A DNA stretch of 14,183 bases from Actinomycetes bacterium. GTDB taxonomy: Bacteria; Actinomycetota; Actinomycetes; Propionibacteriales; Nocardioidaceae. The DNA lies in assembly GCA_023460975.1 (NCBI GenBank), contig JAEWOG010000028.1, positions 1-14,183 of the forward strand, read 5' to 3'. Made by a program: the position numbers and the translations under genes. Positions 7,698 through 14,183 of the stretch are shown here, in pieces. The notes beneath the pieces are model-generated. The model was not told the DNA's origin. It saw only the letters and a list, made by a program, of their open reading frames with translations, and made no database searches. Each line of letters starts with the position of its first letter. Positions within the stretch are counted from its first letter, which is position 1.

Positions 7698-9038
7698 GTG
7701 AGCGAACTCCCCCGCAAAGCCGTCGTGCGGACGGCCAAGTTGGCCGCACTTCCGCTGGGGTTCGCCGGACGCACGGCCCTGGGGGTCGGCAAACGGCTGG
7801 GTGGCAAGCCCGCCGAGGCGGTGCTCAGCGAGGTGCAACAGCGCACGGCCGAGCAGCTTTTCCGCACCCTGGGCGAGCTCAAGGGCGGGGCGATGAAGTT
7901 CGGGCAGGCTCTGAGCGTGTTGGAGGCAGCACTGCCCGAGACCTCGGCAGCGCCGTACCGGGACTCGCTCACGGCGCTGCAGGACGCGGCTCCGCCGATG
8001 CCCACCAGCACCGTACGTGCCCAACTCGCCGCGAGCCTGGGCGAGGACTGGGCCGACCGACTGGTCTGGCTGGACGGCGCTCCCACGGCCGCCGCTTCGA
8101 TCGGCCAGGTCCACCGCGGACGGTGGCGCGAGCCCGACGGCACCGAGCGCGACGTCGCGGTGAAGGTGCAGTACCCCGGCGCCGGCGAGGCCTACCTGGC
8201 CGACGTACGCCAGATCACCCGGCTCGCCCGCTCGATCGGCCCCGTCTTTCCCGGCCTCGACGTGAAGGGCATCGCCGCTGAGATCGAGGCGCGCGCGAGC
8301 GAGGAGCTCGACTACGACCTCGAGGCCCAGGCACAGCGTGCCTACGCGCTCGCGTACGCGGGCCACCCCGACATCTGCGTGCCCGATGTCGTCGCGGTCG
8401 GCGGCGAGGTCCTCGTCTCCGAGTGGCTCGAGTCGCGGCACTCACTGGCGCACGTCATCCGCGAGGGCACCCAGGCTGAGCGGGACCACTTCGGCGAGCT
8501 CTTCGCGCGCTTCCTGTTCGCCTCCCCCGGCCTCACGGGGATGCTGCACGCGGACCCGCACCCCGGGAACTTCCGGGTCCTGCCCGCGCCCGACGGGGAG
8601 CTGGGCGGCATGGGCGTCCTGGACTTCGGAGCCGTCGCCCGGCTGCGGGAGGGAGACTTCCCCGAGGCGATGGGGCGACTGATCCGCATTGCCATGGATT
8701 CCGACAGCGCCGCGCTGGTGGACGGGCTGCGTGCCGAGGGCTTCATCCGGGAACGCACCCAGGTCGATCCCGACGAGGTCCTGGACTACCTCATGCCCTT
8801 CGTCGAGCCTGCCCGCACGGAGCGGTTCCACTTCACCCGCGACTGGATGCGCGAGCAGTTCGCACGCATCAACGACCCCAAGAACCCCTCCTTCACGTTG
8901 GCGACCAAGCTCAATCTCCCGCCGGAGTACGTCCTCATCCACCGCACGTGGCTCGGCGGCATCGGGCTGCTCAGCCAGCTCGGCGCCCAGGCTCCCTTCC
9001 GCGCCATCCTCACGGAGCACCTTCCCGGGTTCGCCTGA
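7698..9038 (+). CDS. ABC1/AarF/UbiB-family kinase-like protein
   Basis: A 446-residue atypical kinase-like protein. It shows the family hallmarks in order: the N-terminal KxGQ motif (KFGQ, 67-70), the alanine-rich loop (AAASIGQVH, 131-139), the VAVKV lysine (K156), an acidic ELDYDLE segment (about 203-209), the catalytic-loop equivalent HADPHPGNF (284-292) with D286 and N291, and the metal-binding LDFG (308-311). In ubiquinone-making bacteria and mitochondria, relatives (UbiB, Coq8) support quinone biosynthesis by ATP-dependent lipid handling. Most actinomycetes use menaquinone, so the substrate here is unclear. No C-terminal transmembrane helices are obvious, unlike UbiB. The GTG at 7698 lacks a strong ribosome site; a CACACT element ends seven bases upstream, so a leaderless message is possible. 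It is transcribed divergently from the collar operon and followed 49 bases later by a secreted-protein gene. Confidence 0.9.
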   Translation: MSELPRKAVVRTAKLAALPLGFAGRTALGVGKRLGGKPAEAVLSEVQQRTAEQLFRTLGELKGGAMKFGQALSVLEAALPETSAAPYRDSLTALQDAAPPMPTSTVRAQLAASLGEDWADRLVWLDGAPTAAASIGQVHRGRWREPDGTERDVAVKVQYPGAGEAYLADVRQITRLARSIGPVFPGLDVKGIAAEIEARASEELDYDLEAQAQRAYALAYAGHPDICVPDVVAVGGEVLVSEWLESRHSLAHVIREGTQAERDHFGELFARFLFASPGLTGMLHADPHPGNFRVLPAPDGELGGMGVLDFGAVARLREGDFPEAMGRLIRIAMDSDSAALVDGLRAEGFIRERTQVDPDEVLDYLMPFVEPARTERFHFTRDWMREQFARINDPKNPSFTLATKLNLPPEYVLIHRTWLGGIGLLSQLGAQAPFRAILTEHLPGFA

Positions 9039-9087
9039 GCACGTCAGGTACGGTGCACACCCACCGCAGCCTGCGAAAGCGCCCGTC

Positions 9088-9672
9088 ATGAAGCGACTCT
9101 CCGTCCTGGTCCCCGCCGCAGCGCTGACTGCCGGCCTCCTGAGCGGCGTACCCGCCTCCGCGCGGACGACCGTCACCCCCAAGGACTTCCCGTCCGCCGC
9201 GAAGGTGGCCACGGCCGTCCCAGCGTTGGCGGGGGCAACGCGGAGCACCAAGCCCCTGGCGGGCATGCCCATCGTCCCGTCGTGCACGACCACGAAGGTG
9301 CTCAAGGCGTCCTCGGCACGAGTGGCGATCTACACGGCCGACTCCAGCACACTGATCGCCACGGGCATGGTCGCCGAGATGAAGTCGGTCAAGGCCGCCA
9401 AGAGGGTGCTCGCCTCCCGGCGCAAGGAACTCTCGTGCGGCACGGTCAGCGCCGAAGGTCTGACGGCGACCTACGCCGAGGGCACCGCAGCCCAGTTGGG
9501 CGACGACCGCGTCGCGCAGCGCATCACCATCGAGGGAGTCACGGGAGTCACCGACCTGGTGACCCTCCGCAAGGGCGCCCGCGTCATCGCCATCGGCGTC
9601 GTCAGCTCCGACGGCGCCACCAGCACGGACCTCACGCCACTGGTGCGGGCGGCCTACCGAACGGGTCGGTGA
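9088..9672 (+). CDS. Small secreted protein of unknown function
   Basis: A 194-residue protein with a clear Sec signal peptide: MKRL, a hydrophobic run, then cleavage after ASA at about residue 25. The mature part has only two cysteines (C66 in PSCTTTK and C117 in LSCGTV), which could form one disulfide outside the cell. The pattern of alternating short hydrophobic strands and an AKRVLASRRKEL helix recalls the extracellular PknH-like sensor folds of actinobacteria, but I would not assign it. No lipobox and no membrane anchor are seen. The ATG at 9088 has a weak GAAAG nine bases upstream. A TACGGT element at 9049-9054 could be a -10 box, so the gene may have its own promoter as well as readthrough from the kinase-like gene. 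The reading frame extends upstream of this ATG, but only as overlap with the kinase-like gene. It ends three bases before the convergent VWA gene. Confidence 0.8.
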   Translation: MKRLSVLVPAAALTAGLLSGVPASARTTVTPKDFPSAAKVATAVPALAGATRSTKPLAGMPIVPSCTTTKVLKASSARVAIYTADSSTLIATGMVAEMKSVKAAKRVLASRRKELSCGTVSAEGLTATYAEGTAAQLGDDRVAQRITIEGVTGVTDLVTLRKGARVIAIGVVSSDGATSTDLTPLVRAAYRTGR

Positions 9673-9698
9673 GTCTCAGACCCACCAGCCGCGGCTGG
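9663..9698. terminator. Symmetric hairpin region at convergent gene ends
   Basis: The stop codons of the secreted-protein gene and the VWA gene are three bases apart. Around them GGGTC (9663-9667) pairs with GACCC (9679-9683), with TGA/TCA pairing inside. A perfect 14-bp palindrome CCAGCCGCGGCTGG follows at 9685-9698, inside the end of the VWA gene. No T-run is present, so this could be a bidirectional GC-rich terminator or merely coding constraint. Confidence 0.25.
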
Positions 9699-11703
9699 GG
9701 CCGAACCACCCGCCGTACGCCTCCGGGCCATCCGGGGTGCGAGCGCCCAGGAAACTGCCCACCACGGCGGCCCCGAGGTCGTCGAGTTCCGGGCTGACCA
9801 TCGTGCCCTCAGCACGCTCGGCCATCGACGAGATGAACCGCGCCAGACCGGGGTCGGTGCCCAGCCGGAAGAACGTGGTCTGCGCGCCGAGGCGCCGCGC
9901 ATTGTCGAGCTCGCGTACCGCGTTCGCGATGGTGACGGGGTGCGGCGGGTAGGAGAACCACACCTCGCCCTCGGGAGTCAGGTGCGAGGTGGGCTCGCCG
10001 TCCGTGACGATGAGCAGCACCGGCTGCGCGTGGGGGTGGCGGCGGAAGAACCGGTTGGCCAACAGCAGCCCGTGGTGCAGGTTGGTGCCTTTCTCCGGCA
10101 CCGCGTCGAGGGCCGTGAGCTCCTCGATCTCCAGCGTCTTGGCGTGCCGGCCGAAGGCAATCAGTTCGAGGGCGTCGCCTCGGAAGCGGGTGCGGATCAG
10201 CTGGTGCAGCGCGAGCGCGGTGCGCTTCATGGGGACCCACCGGCCATCCATCGCCATCGAGTACGAGGTGTCCACGAGCAGGGCGACCGCGGCCTGGGTG
10301 CGCGCCTCGGTCTCGGTCACCTCCACGTCCTCGACCCGCAGCCGTACGCCCGCCGCGGCGTCGCGGCCTCCGGAGGCCGTGCGCAGCACCGCGTTGGTGA
10401 CCGTACGGGTCACGTCCCACGGTTCCGTGTCCCCGAACTGCCACTCGCGGCTGGCGCCGCTGGGTTCGCCCGCCAGCCCGGTGGACCGGCTCTCGCGGGC
10501 GCCCTGCCGTCCCGACACCCGCTGGGCCACGTCGCGCAACAGCGCCTTGCCCAGTTGTCGCATCGCCTTCGGCGAGAGTCGCAGCGCGCCGTCCGATCCC
10601 CTGTTGAGGTAGCCGGAGTTGCGCAGTGCCCGCTCCAGGTCCTGGAGGGCACGGGCGTCGACGGCGGCCTGGTCCCCCAGCTGACGGGCCAGCGCGTCGA
10701 GGTCGATGTCGTCCATCCGGGCGCCCGCGTAGGCCTGGGACAGCTGGTCGGCCAGGGCGTCGAGCTCGGCGAGGTCGGCCAGCGCACCCGTCCCATCGCC
10801 CAGTCCGAGACCCTCGGAGCCCGAGAACCGCTCCGAGGAGGTCCAGTCCTCGCTCGGTCGCAGCTGCTGGAGGTTGGCGTCCATCCGCGCCAACTGCTCC
10901 ATGAGCTCGGGTGACCCGAACGCCTGCGCCGACAGCTGCATCAGTTCCTCGCGCTGTTCGGGCGTCATCGAGTTGAGCATCCGTTGCGCCGCGGCCGAGC
11001 GGGCGGCCAGCACGTCCATCAGTTCGTCGACGGAGCGGGGAGCCTCGGGGAAGAAGTCACCGTGCTCGGCCATGAACTCCTCGAACGCCTCGTCGAGCGC
11101 GGCGCGGTGCTCGGGGCTTCCGTCGTCCGCCGCGGCGAGTTCGAGCAGGTCGTTGAGGTCGCGCAGCATCGCATTGACCCGCTCGCGGTCCTGGTCGCTG
11201 GCTCCCTCGAGGGCCTGCTTCATCCCAGCGAAACGCTGGTCCAACACCTCGCGCCCGAGCAGGTCCTTGATCTGGTCGAACAGCTCGCGGGCCTGCGGCG
11301 AGGCCCAGTCGTACGACGCGAGGTCGCTGAGGGCAGCCGCGGTCGAGGTCGACAGGTTGTCGAGCCTGACCTCACGGAACGCGCGGTCGGTGTCGTCCAT
11401 CGCGATGTCGCGGGCCAACTGTCCCCGTTCGGCCAGCACGGCCTCGTCGAGGAGTCGCCGGACCTCGTCGAGAGTGCCGCCGAGGTCGTGCGTGGTGAGC
11501 ATCTCCTGACGCCGCATGGCGATGCGGCGCGCCAGGTCGTCGAGGCCCGTCTGGTCCTGCCCGCCGCGGCGCAGGAACTCGCGCATCGCTCGTTCGGGCG
11601 ACCAGCCGGCCATGACGTCCTCGCCGATGGTCTCCAGCGCCTCGGCCAGATCGACGGGGGGCGCGAGCGGATCGCCGCCGTCGTACTTGCGGTAACGACT
11701 CAT
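9676..11703 (-). CDS. VWA-domain protein, partner of the MoxR ATPase
   Basis: A 675-residue cytoplasmic protein. Residues 1-400 are charged and mostly helical, with repeated ELMQLSAQAF and DLARRIAMRR type segments and no known motif that I recognise. Residues about 470-655 form a von Willebrand factor A domain with an intact metal-ion site: DTSYS (478-482), the threonine in KGTN (T540) and the aspartate in VTDGE (D568). It has no signal peptide or membrane helix. The ATG at 11703 has GAGGG four bases upstream, and the start lies seven bases after the stop of the MoxR gene, so the two are co-transcribed. MoxR-VWA pairs are known to act together in assembling or metal-loading target proteins; the target here is unknown. 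The C-terminus ends in an aromatic glycine-rich tail (GGWFGPSRGWWV). Confidence 0.88.
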   Translation of the reverse strand: MSRYRKYDGGDPLAPPVDLAEALETIGEDVMAGWSPERAMREFLRRGGQDQTGLDDLARRIAMRRQEMLTTHDLGGTLDEVRRLLDEAVLAERGQLARDIAMDDTDRAFREVRLDNLSTSTAAALSDLASYDWASPQARELFDQIKDLLGREVLDQRFAGMKQALEGASDQDRERVNAMLRDLNDLLELAAADDGSPEHRAALDEAFEEFMAEHGDFFPEAPRSVDELMDVLAARSAAAQRMLNSMTPEQREELMQLSAQAFGSPELMEQLARMDANLQQLRPSEDWTSSERFSGSEGLGLGDGTGALADLAELDALADQLSQAYAGARMDDIDLDALARQLGDQAAVDARALQDLERALRNSGYLNRGSDGALRLSPKAMRQLGKALLRDVAQRVSGRQGARESRSTGLAGEPSGASREWQFGDTEPWDVTRTVTNAVLRTASGGRDAAAGVRLRVEDVEVTETEARTQAAVALLVDTSYSMAMDGRWVPMKRTALALHQLIRTRFRGDALELIAFGRHAKTLEIEELTALDAVPEKGTNLHHGLLLANRFFRRHPHAQPVLLIVTDGEPTSHLTPEGEVWFSYPPHPVTIANAVRELDNARRLGAQTTFFRLGTDPGLARFISSMAERAEGTMVSPELDDLGAAVVGSFLGARTPDGPEAYGGWFGPSRGWWV

Positions 11704-11710
11704 CGCACCC

Positions 11711-13126
11711 TCACCCGTAGACCGTCTCCCCGGCCCCGGACTCCTTGCCGATGCGCCGAGCCAGGTACAGGCCTTCCAGGGCGAGCTCGACGGCGCCGGC
11801 CAGCTGACCCTCGTTGGCGGCACCGAGCCGGGCCCCGATCTGGTCGTACAGGTCGGACTCCCCCGCCTCGGTGGGCGCCAGTGGCGGCAGTCCCTCGAGG
11901 AATGTGTGCGCCGCGGTGCGCGACCCCGTCGCCACCGTGGCTCCCCCTTCGATCGCCTCGACCAACTGGCGCAGGTCGAGGCCCGCCAGGTGGGTGCGTA
12001 CGGTCTCCGCGATCGCGGTGCGCAGCAGGTGGGTGAGCACCTCGGACTCTCGCCCCTCCTCGCCGGACTCGAACTCGATCTTGCCGGCGAGCACCTCCAC
12101 AGCGGTCTCCAGGTCGACCACCCGGGCCACGGCTTCGGGTTCGGCCTCGGTGGTCGCGCGGTGCAGCGCGGAGGCCGCGATGGTCTCCGCTCCAGCGATC
12201 GCGAACCGGGCGCTGACGCCCGAGCGCTGGTCGACCGAGGAGGACTGCCGCAGTTGCCGCGTGAAGCGGGCCAGCACCTCCAGCAGGTACGTGGGCACGT
12301 CGGCGACCAGGTCCGCCTCCTGCGCGATCACGGCGACCTCGTCGGCCACCTCACGCGGATAGTGCGTACGCACCTCAGCCCCGAAGCGGTCCTTGAGCGG
12401 CGTGATGATGCGCCCGCGGTTGGTGTAGTCCTCCGGGTTGGCCGAGGCCAGCACGAGGACGTCGAGGGGCAGGCGGAGCACGTAGCCGCGGATCTGGATG
12501 TCGCGCTCCTCCATCACGTTGAGCATCGCGACCTGGATGCGCTCGGCGAGGTCCGGGAGTTCGTTGATGGCGACGATGCCGCGGTGGCTGCGCGGGATCA
12601 GACCGAAGTGGATCGTCTCCGGGTCGCCCAAGGTGCGCCCCTCGGCGACCTTCATCGGGTCCACGTCGCCGATGAGGTCGGCCACCGAGGTGTCGGGCGT
12701 GGCCAGCTTTTCGGCGTACCGCTCGTCGCGGTGCACCCATGCGACCGGGAGGTCCTCGCCCAGCTCTGCGGCGCGCCGCTGGGAGGTGACGGTGATGGGC
12801 TCGTACGGGTGCTCGCCGAGGTCGGAGCCGGCAATGACCGGCGACCACTCGTCCAGCAGGCCCACGATGGCGCGCAGCAGGCGGGTCTTGCCCTGGCCAC
12901 GCTCGCCCAGCAGCACGATGTCGTGCCCGGCCAGCAGCGCCCTCTCCACCTGCGGGATGACGGTGTCCTCGAAGCCGTGCAGCCCCGGCCACGGGTCGGT
13001 GCCCTGGCGCAGCCGCTGGAGGAGATTGTGGCGAATCTCCTCCCGCAGCGGCCGCAGCTCGTGCCCGCTGGCGCGCAACTCCCCGAGCGTGGCGACGGTG
13101 GGGGCGGGAGCGGTGGTCTCAGTCAC
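11711..13126 (-). CDS. MoxR-type AAA+ ATPase (ChlI-like)
   Basis: A 471-residue AAA+ ATPase of the MoxR/magnesium-chelatase-like group, annotated in many actinomycetes as a sigma-54-interacting regulator-like protein. It has Walker A GERGQGKT (74-81), a Walker B-like GIVAINELPD (183-192), an AERIQVAMLNVMEERD stretch, sensor 1 LASANPED (226-233), RIITPLKDRFGAE (239-251) and a sensor 2-like SGVSARF (302-308). Walker B reads Asn-Glu where Asp-Glu is usual. The start is GTG at 13126. No ribosome site is visible, but TAGCGT lies seven bases upstream, which fits a leaderless transcript. In-frame extension upstream to 13321 lacks any protein-like character. The VWA-domain gene follows after seven bases. 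The pair probably remodels or assembles a client protein complex using ATP; no client gene is adjacent. Confidence 0.88.
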   Translation of the reverse strand: MTETTAPAPTVATLGELRASGHELRPLREEIRHNLLQRLRQGTDPWPGLHGFEDTVIPQVERALLAGHDIVLLGERGQGKTRLLRAIVGLLDEWSPVIAGSDLGEHPYEPITVTSQRRAAELGEDLPVAWVHRDERYAEKLATPDTSVADLIGDVDPMKVAEGRTLGDPETIHFGLIPRSHRGIVAINELPDLAERIQVAMLNVMEERDIQIRGYVLRLPLDVLVLASANPEDYTNRGRIITPLKDRFGAEVRTHYPREVADEVAVIAQEADLVADVPTYLLEVLARFTRQLRQSSSVDQRSGVSARFAIAGAETIAASALHRATTEAEPEAVARVVDLETAVEVLAGKIEFESGEEGRESEVLTHLLRTAIAETVRTHLAGLDLRQLVEAIEGGATVATGSRTAAHTFLEGLPPLAPTEAGESDLYDQIGARLGAANEGQLAGAVELALEGLYLARRIGKESGAGETVYG

Positions 13127-13133
13127 GACGACC

Positions 13134-13139
13134 ACGCTA
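13134..13139 (-). promoter_or_regulatory. Putative -10 element of the MoxR-VWA operon
   Basis: TAGCGT fits the actinobacterial TANNNT pattern and ends seven bases before the GTG at 13126. Transcription would then start at or next to the start codon, giving a leaderless message. No good -35 is seen at 17-18 bases. Confidence 0.35.
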
Positions 13140-13140
13140 G

Positions 13141-13157
13141 ACCCCCAATGGTGGGGT
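13141..13157. repeat. Inverted repeat ACCCC-N7-GGGGT upstream of the MoxR promoter
   Basis: ACCCC at 13141-13145 and GGGGT at 13153-13157 are perfect complements with a 7-base centre. The element lies directly upstream of the putative -10 box of the MoxR gene, where an operator could sit. Chance is possible for a 5-bp arm in such GC-rich DNA. Confidence 0.3.
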
Positions 13158-13259
13158 CGCACCCTGACGTCCGCGCGCGGTGGCGGCGCGACGATGACGC
13201 CCATGGCCTCGCGCCTGCGCTCGGGCGCCTCGGACCGTGAGCGCCCCTGCGGGGGCAAT

Positions 13260-13293
13260 GGGACCGGCTGGACCAACGGGGGCTGCCGGTCCC
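13260..13293. repeat. Strong 9-bp inverted repeat in the divergent intergenic region
   Basis: GGGACCGGC (13260-13268) is perfectly complementary to GCCGGTCCC (13285-13293), with a 16-base loop. It lies in the roughly 250-base stretch between the MoxR operon and the small membrane-protein gene, where I find no credible gene. It has no T-run after it, so a regulatory RNA structure or protein site is as likely as a terminator. Confidence 0.35.
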
Positions 13294-13349
13294 GGGGGCG
13301 CCACGGCCCGAGAGTCTTCACGGGCGGGTGAACCCCGCACGATTGGCGT

Positions 13350-13362
13350 CCCCGAATCGGGG
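13350..13362. repeat. Palindrome CCCCGAATCGGGG next to a -10 element
   Basis: CCCCGA and TCGGGG are perfect complements around a single central A. The palindrome directly abuts the CACAAT -10-like element of the small membrane-protein gene. The position suggests a repressor operator. No regulator gene is near to name. Confidence 0.4.
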
Positions 13363-13368
13363 CACAAT
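13363..13368 (+). promoter_or_regulatory. Putative -10 element of the small membrane-protein gene
   Basis: CACAAT resembles the -10 consensus at the conserved second and last positions. It ends six bases before the ATG at 13375, the spacing expected for a leaderless transcript. No ribosome site is present between them, and no convincing -35 is seen. Confidence 0.35.
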
Positions 13369-13374
13369 GCCGCC

Positions 13375-13611
13375 ATGCCGATCTGGGTGCTGTTCTTCAT
13401 GTTCGTCGTCACCGCCGTCGCCGGGTTCATCGGCTACACGCTGGGCCTGCGCGCCACCACGGCTGGCGACGCCCCCACGGCGAGCACCGACTCCGAGGGA
13501 TTCATCGAGCACCTGCGCGAACTGACGTGGCAGCACCGCGACCTCGCGCCCGAACTCAGCACGATCCTGCTCGACGAGATCGCCCAGCGGCACCGCCGTG
13601 AGCTCGGCTGA
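13375..13611 (+). CDS. Small single-pass membrane protein, unknown function
   Basis: A 78-residue protein beginning MPIWVLFFMFVVTAVAGF, so residues about 3-26 form one transmembrane helix at the N-terminus. The rest is a hydrophilic, probably helical tail (FIEHLRELTWQHRDLAPELS then ILLDEIAQRHRREL). I do not recognise a family. The ATG at 13375 is chosen because the -10-like CACAAT ends six bases upstream and the hydrophobic segment starts there. The frame is open back to a GTG at 13237, but that upstream part overlaps the palindrome and encodes a low-complexity Gly/Pro/Ala run. An SPFH-like membrane protein gene follows 27 bases later, so the two may be co-expressed and interact in the membrane; this is inferred. 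Confidence 0.7.
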   Translation: MPIWVLFFMFVVTAVAGFIGYTLGLRATTAGDAPTASTDSEGFIEHLRELTWQHRDLAPELSTILLDEIAQRHRRELG

Positions 13612-13638
13612 CCACCCCGTACGACCACAAAGGAAGAC

Positions 13639-14183
13639 ATGACCTCGACGACCGCCACGCCCAAGGGTCGGATCGCAAAGGCGGGCGCCGTCATCGGCCT
13701 CGTCGTGATCCTGCTCCTCGCCACCCTGCTCTTCATCCGACCGACGACGGTGTCCACGGGGCCCGACCAGGTCGCGCTGCACTACTCGGGCGGCGCCTTC
13801 ACGCCGACCAGGTTCAAGAACTGCGTGGACCGTTCCACCCGCGAGTGGGACGGCCCCGGCGACAAGCACTTCTCCTACCCCGCCAGCCAGACCAACTACG
13901 TGTTCGGTGAGGGCGGGGACGGGACCGGCAAGCCGATCGACTTCGTCACCAAGGACGGGATCGAGATGACCGTCGACGGAGTGGCCAACTTCCTGCTCAA
14001 CACCGACTGTGACGCGCTGCGTGACTTCCACGACCTCATCGGCAACCGCTACGCGGCGTACATGGAGGGAAGCCAGCGCTCGTACGGCTGGTCCGAGCAG
14101 GTGCTGCCGATCTACATCGGCCGCCCCCTCGACACCGCCATCGACCGTGCCGGGCAGAACTACACCTACACCGAGCTCTACAC
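13639..14183 (+). CDS. SPFH/band-7-like membrane protein (partial, runs off window)
   Basis: The first 181 codons of a membrane protein whose 3' end lies beyond the window. A positively charged N-terminus (PKGRIAKAG) precedes a transmembrane helix at about 17-33 (VIGLVVILLLATLLFI). The outside or distal part has Q44 V A L H Y S G G, FKNCVDRSTREWDGPGDKHFSY, FVTKDGIEMTVDGVANFLLN and DFHDLIGNRYAAYM. A single anchor followed by a beta strand-rich segment where a substrate-free TKDG-V-V-like motif occurs is the layout of SPFH (stomatin, prohibitin, flotillin) proteins, and I recall close actinobacterial SPFH homologues with this sequence style. Such proteins organise membrane microdomains or regulate membrane proteases. 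The ATG at 13639 has AAGGAAG just upstream. The gene probably shares a transcript with the small membrane protein. Confidence 0.75.
   Translation, partial: MTSTTATPKGRIAKAGAVIGLVVILLLATLLFIRPTTVSTGPDQVALHYSGGAFTPTRFKNCVDRSTREWDGPGDKHFSYPASQTNYVFGEGGDGTGKPIDFVTKDGIEMTVDGVANFLLNTDCDALRDFHDLIGNRYAAYMEGSQRSYGWSEQVLPIYIGRPLDTAIDRAGQNYTYTELY

Noticed and set aside
6295..7701. 468-codon plus-strand frame opposite the collar genes
   Set aside because: It overlaps three genes with strong family motifs on the other strand and has a biased Arg/Gly composition.
7026..8441. 471-codon minus-strand frame across the divergent intergenic region
   Set aside because: It spans the Tat-protein gene in another frame and the antisense of the kinase-like gene; no domain.
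8442..9305. 287-codon minus-strand frame antisense to the kinase-like gene
   Set aside because: Shadow frame of a clear ABC1 gene, with no motif.
11906..13240. 444-codon plus-strand frame opposite the MoxR ATPase
   Set aside because: Arg/His/Gln-rich without domains, opposite a clear AAA+ coding region.
13127..13321. N-terminal extension of the MoxR ATPase to 13321
   Set aside because: The extra 65 residues are Pro/Arg-rich and unlike MoxR proteins. The GTG at 13126 is preceded by a -10-like box.
13237..13374. In-frame N-terminal extension of the small membrane protein with a collagen-like Gly-x-x run
   Set aside because: About five Gly triplets are explained by the GC-rich inverted repeat here. 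The hydrophobic start at 13375 with a -10-like element fits better.

Overview
The window is GC-rich throughout, with GTG starts, long antisense reading frames and short TANNNT-type -10 elements close to start codons. This points to a high-GC actinomycete, plausibly of the Nocardioides/Propionibacteriales type. That placement rests on composition and gene style only. I see no tRNA, rRNA, CRISPR array, IS element, integrase or phage structural module.

Layout: (1) Positions 27-7545, minus strand, hold a tight four-gene operon. In transcription order it encodes a small Tat-signal protein resembling the family I remember as DUF6916, a protein made of two fused phage-tail-collar (Mdp-like) domains, a single collar-domain protein, and an approximately 1840-residue secreted protein. 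The last carries 11 Ig-like repeats and a C-terminal RTX-type calcium-binding segment. Junctions are nearly gapless: 3 bp, a 1-bp stop/stop-region overlap, and 2-14 bp. (2) A divergent intergenic region at about 7546-7697 carries an 11-bp-spaced CTTGAG direct repeat. (3) On the plus strand follow an ABC1/AarF/UbiB-type kinase-like protein (7698-9038) and a small secreted protein (9088-9672). (4) Convergent to these, on the minus strand, is a MoxR-type AAA+ ATPase (11711-13126) followed by a VWA-domain protein (9676-11703), the classic MoxR-VWA pair. (5) A divergent region at 13127-13374 holds inverted repeats and promoter-like elements. (6) On the plus strand lie a 78-residue single-pass membrane protein (13375-13611) and the start of an SPFH/band-7-like membrane protein that runs off the window (13639-14183).

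The most interesting part is the collar/Ig operon. Collar-domain genes occur here without any sheath, tube, baseplate, capsid or terminase gene, and are co-transcribed with a Tat-exported small protein and a giant repeat protein. This suggests a non-phage extracellular or surface structure whose role I cannot assign. The MoxR-VWA pair probably acts as a chaperone or remodelling machine on an unknown target. The small membrane protein and the SPFH-like protein probably form a membrane-associated pair.
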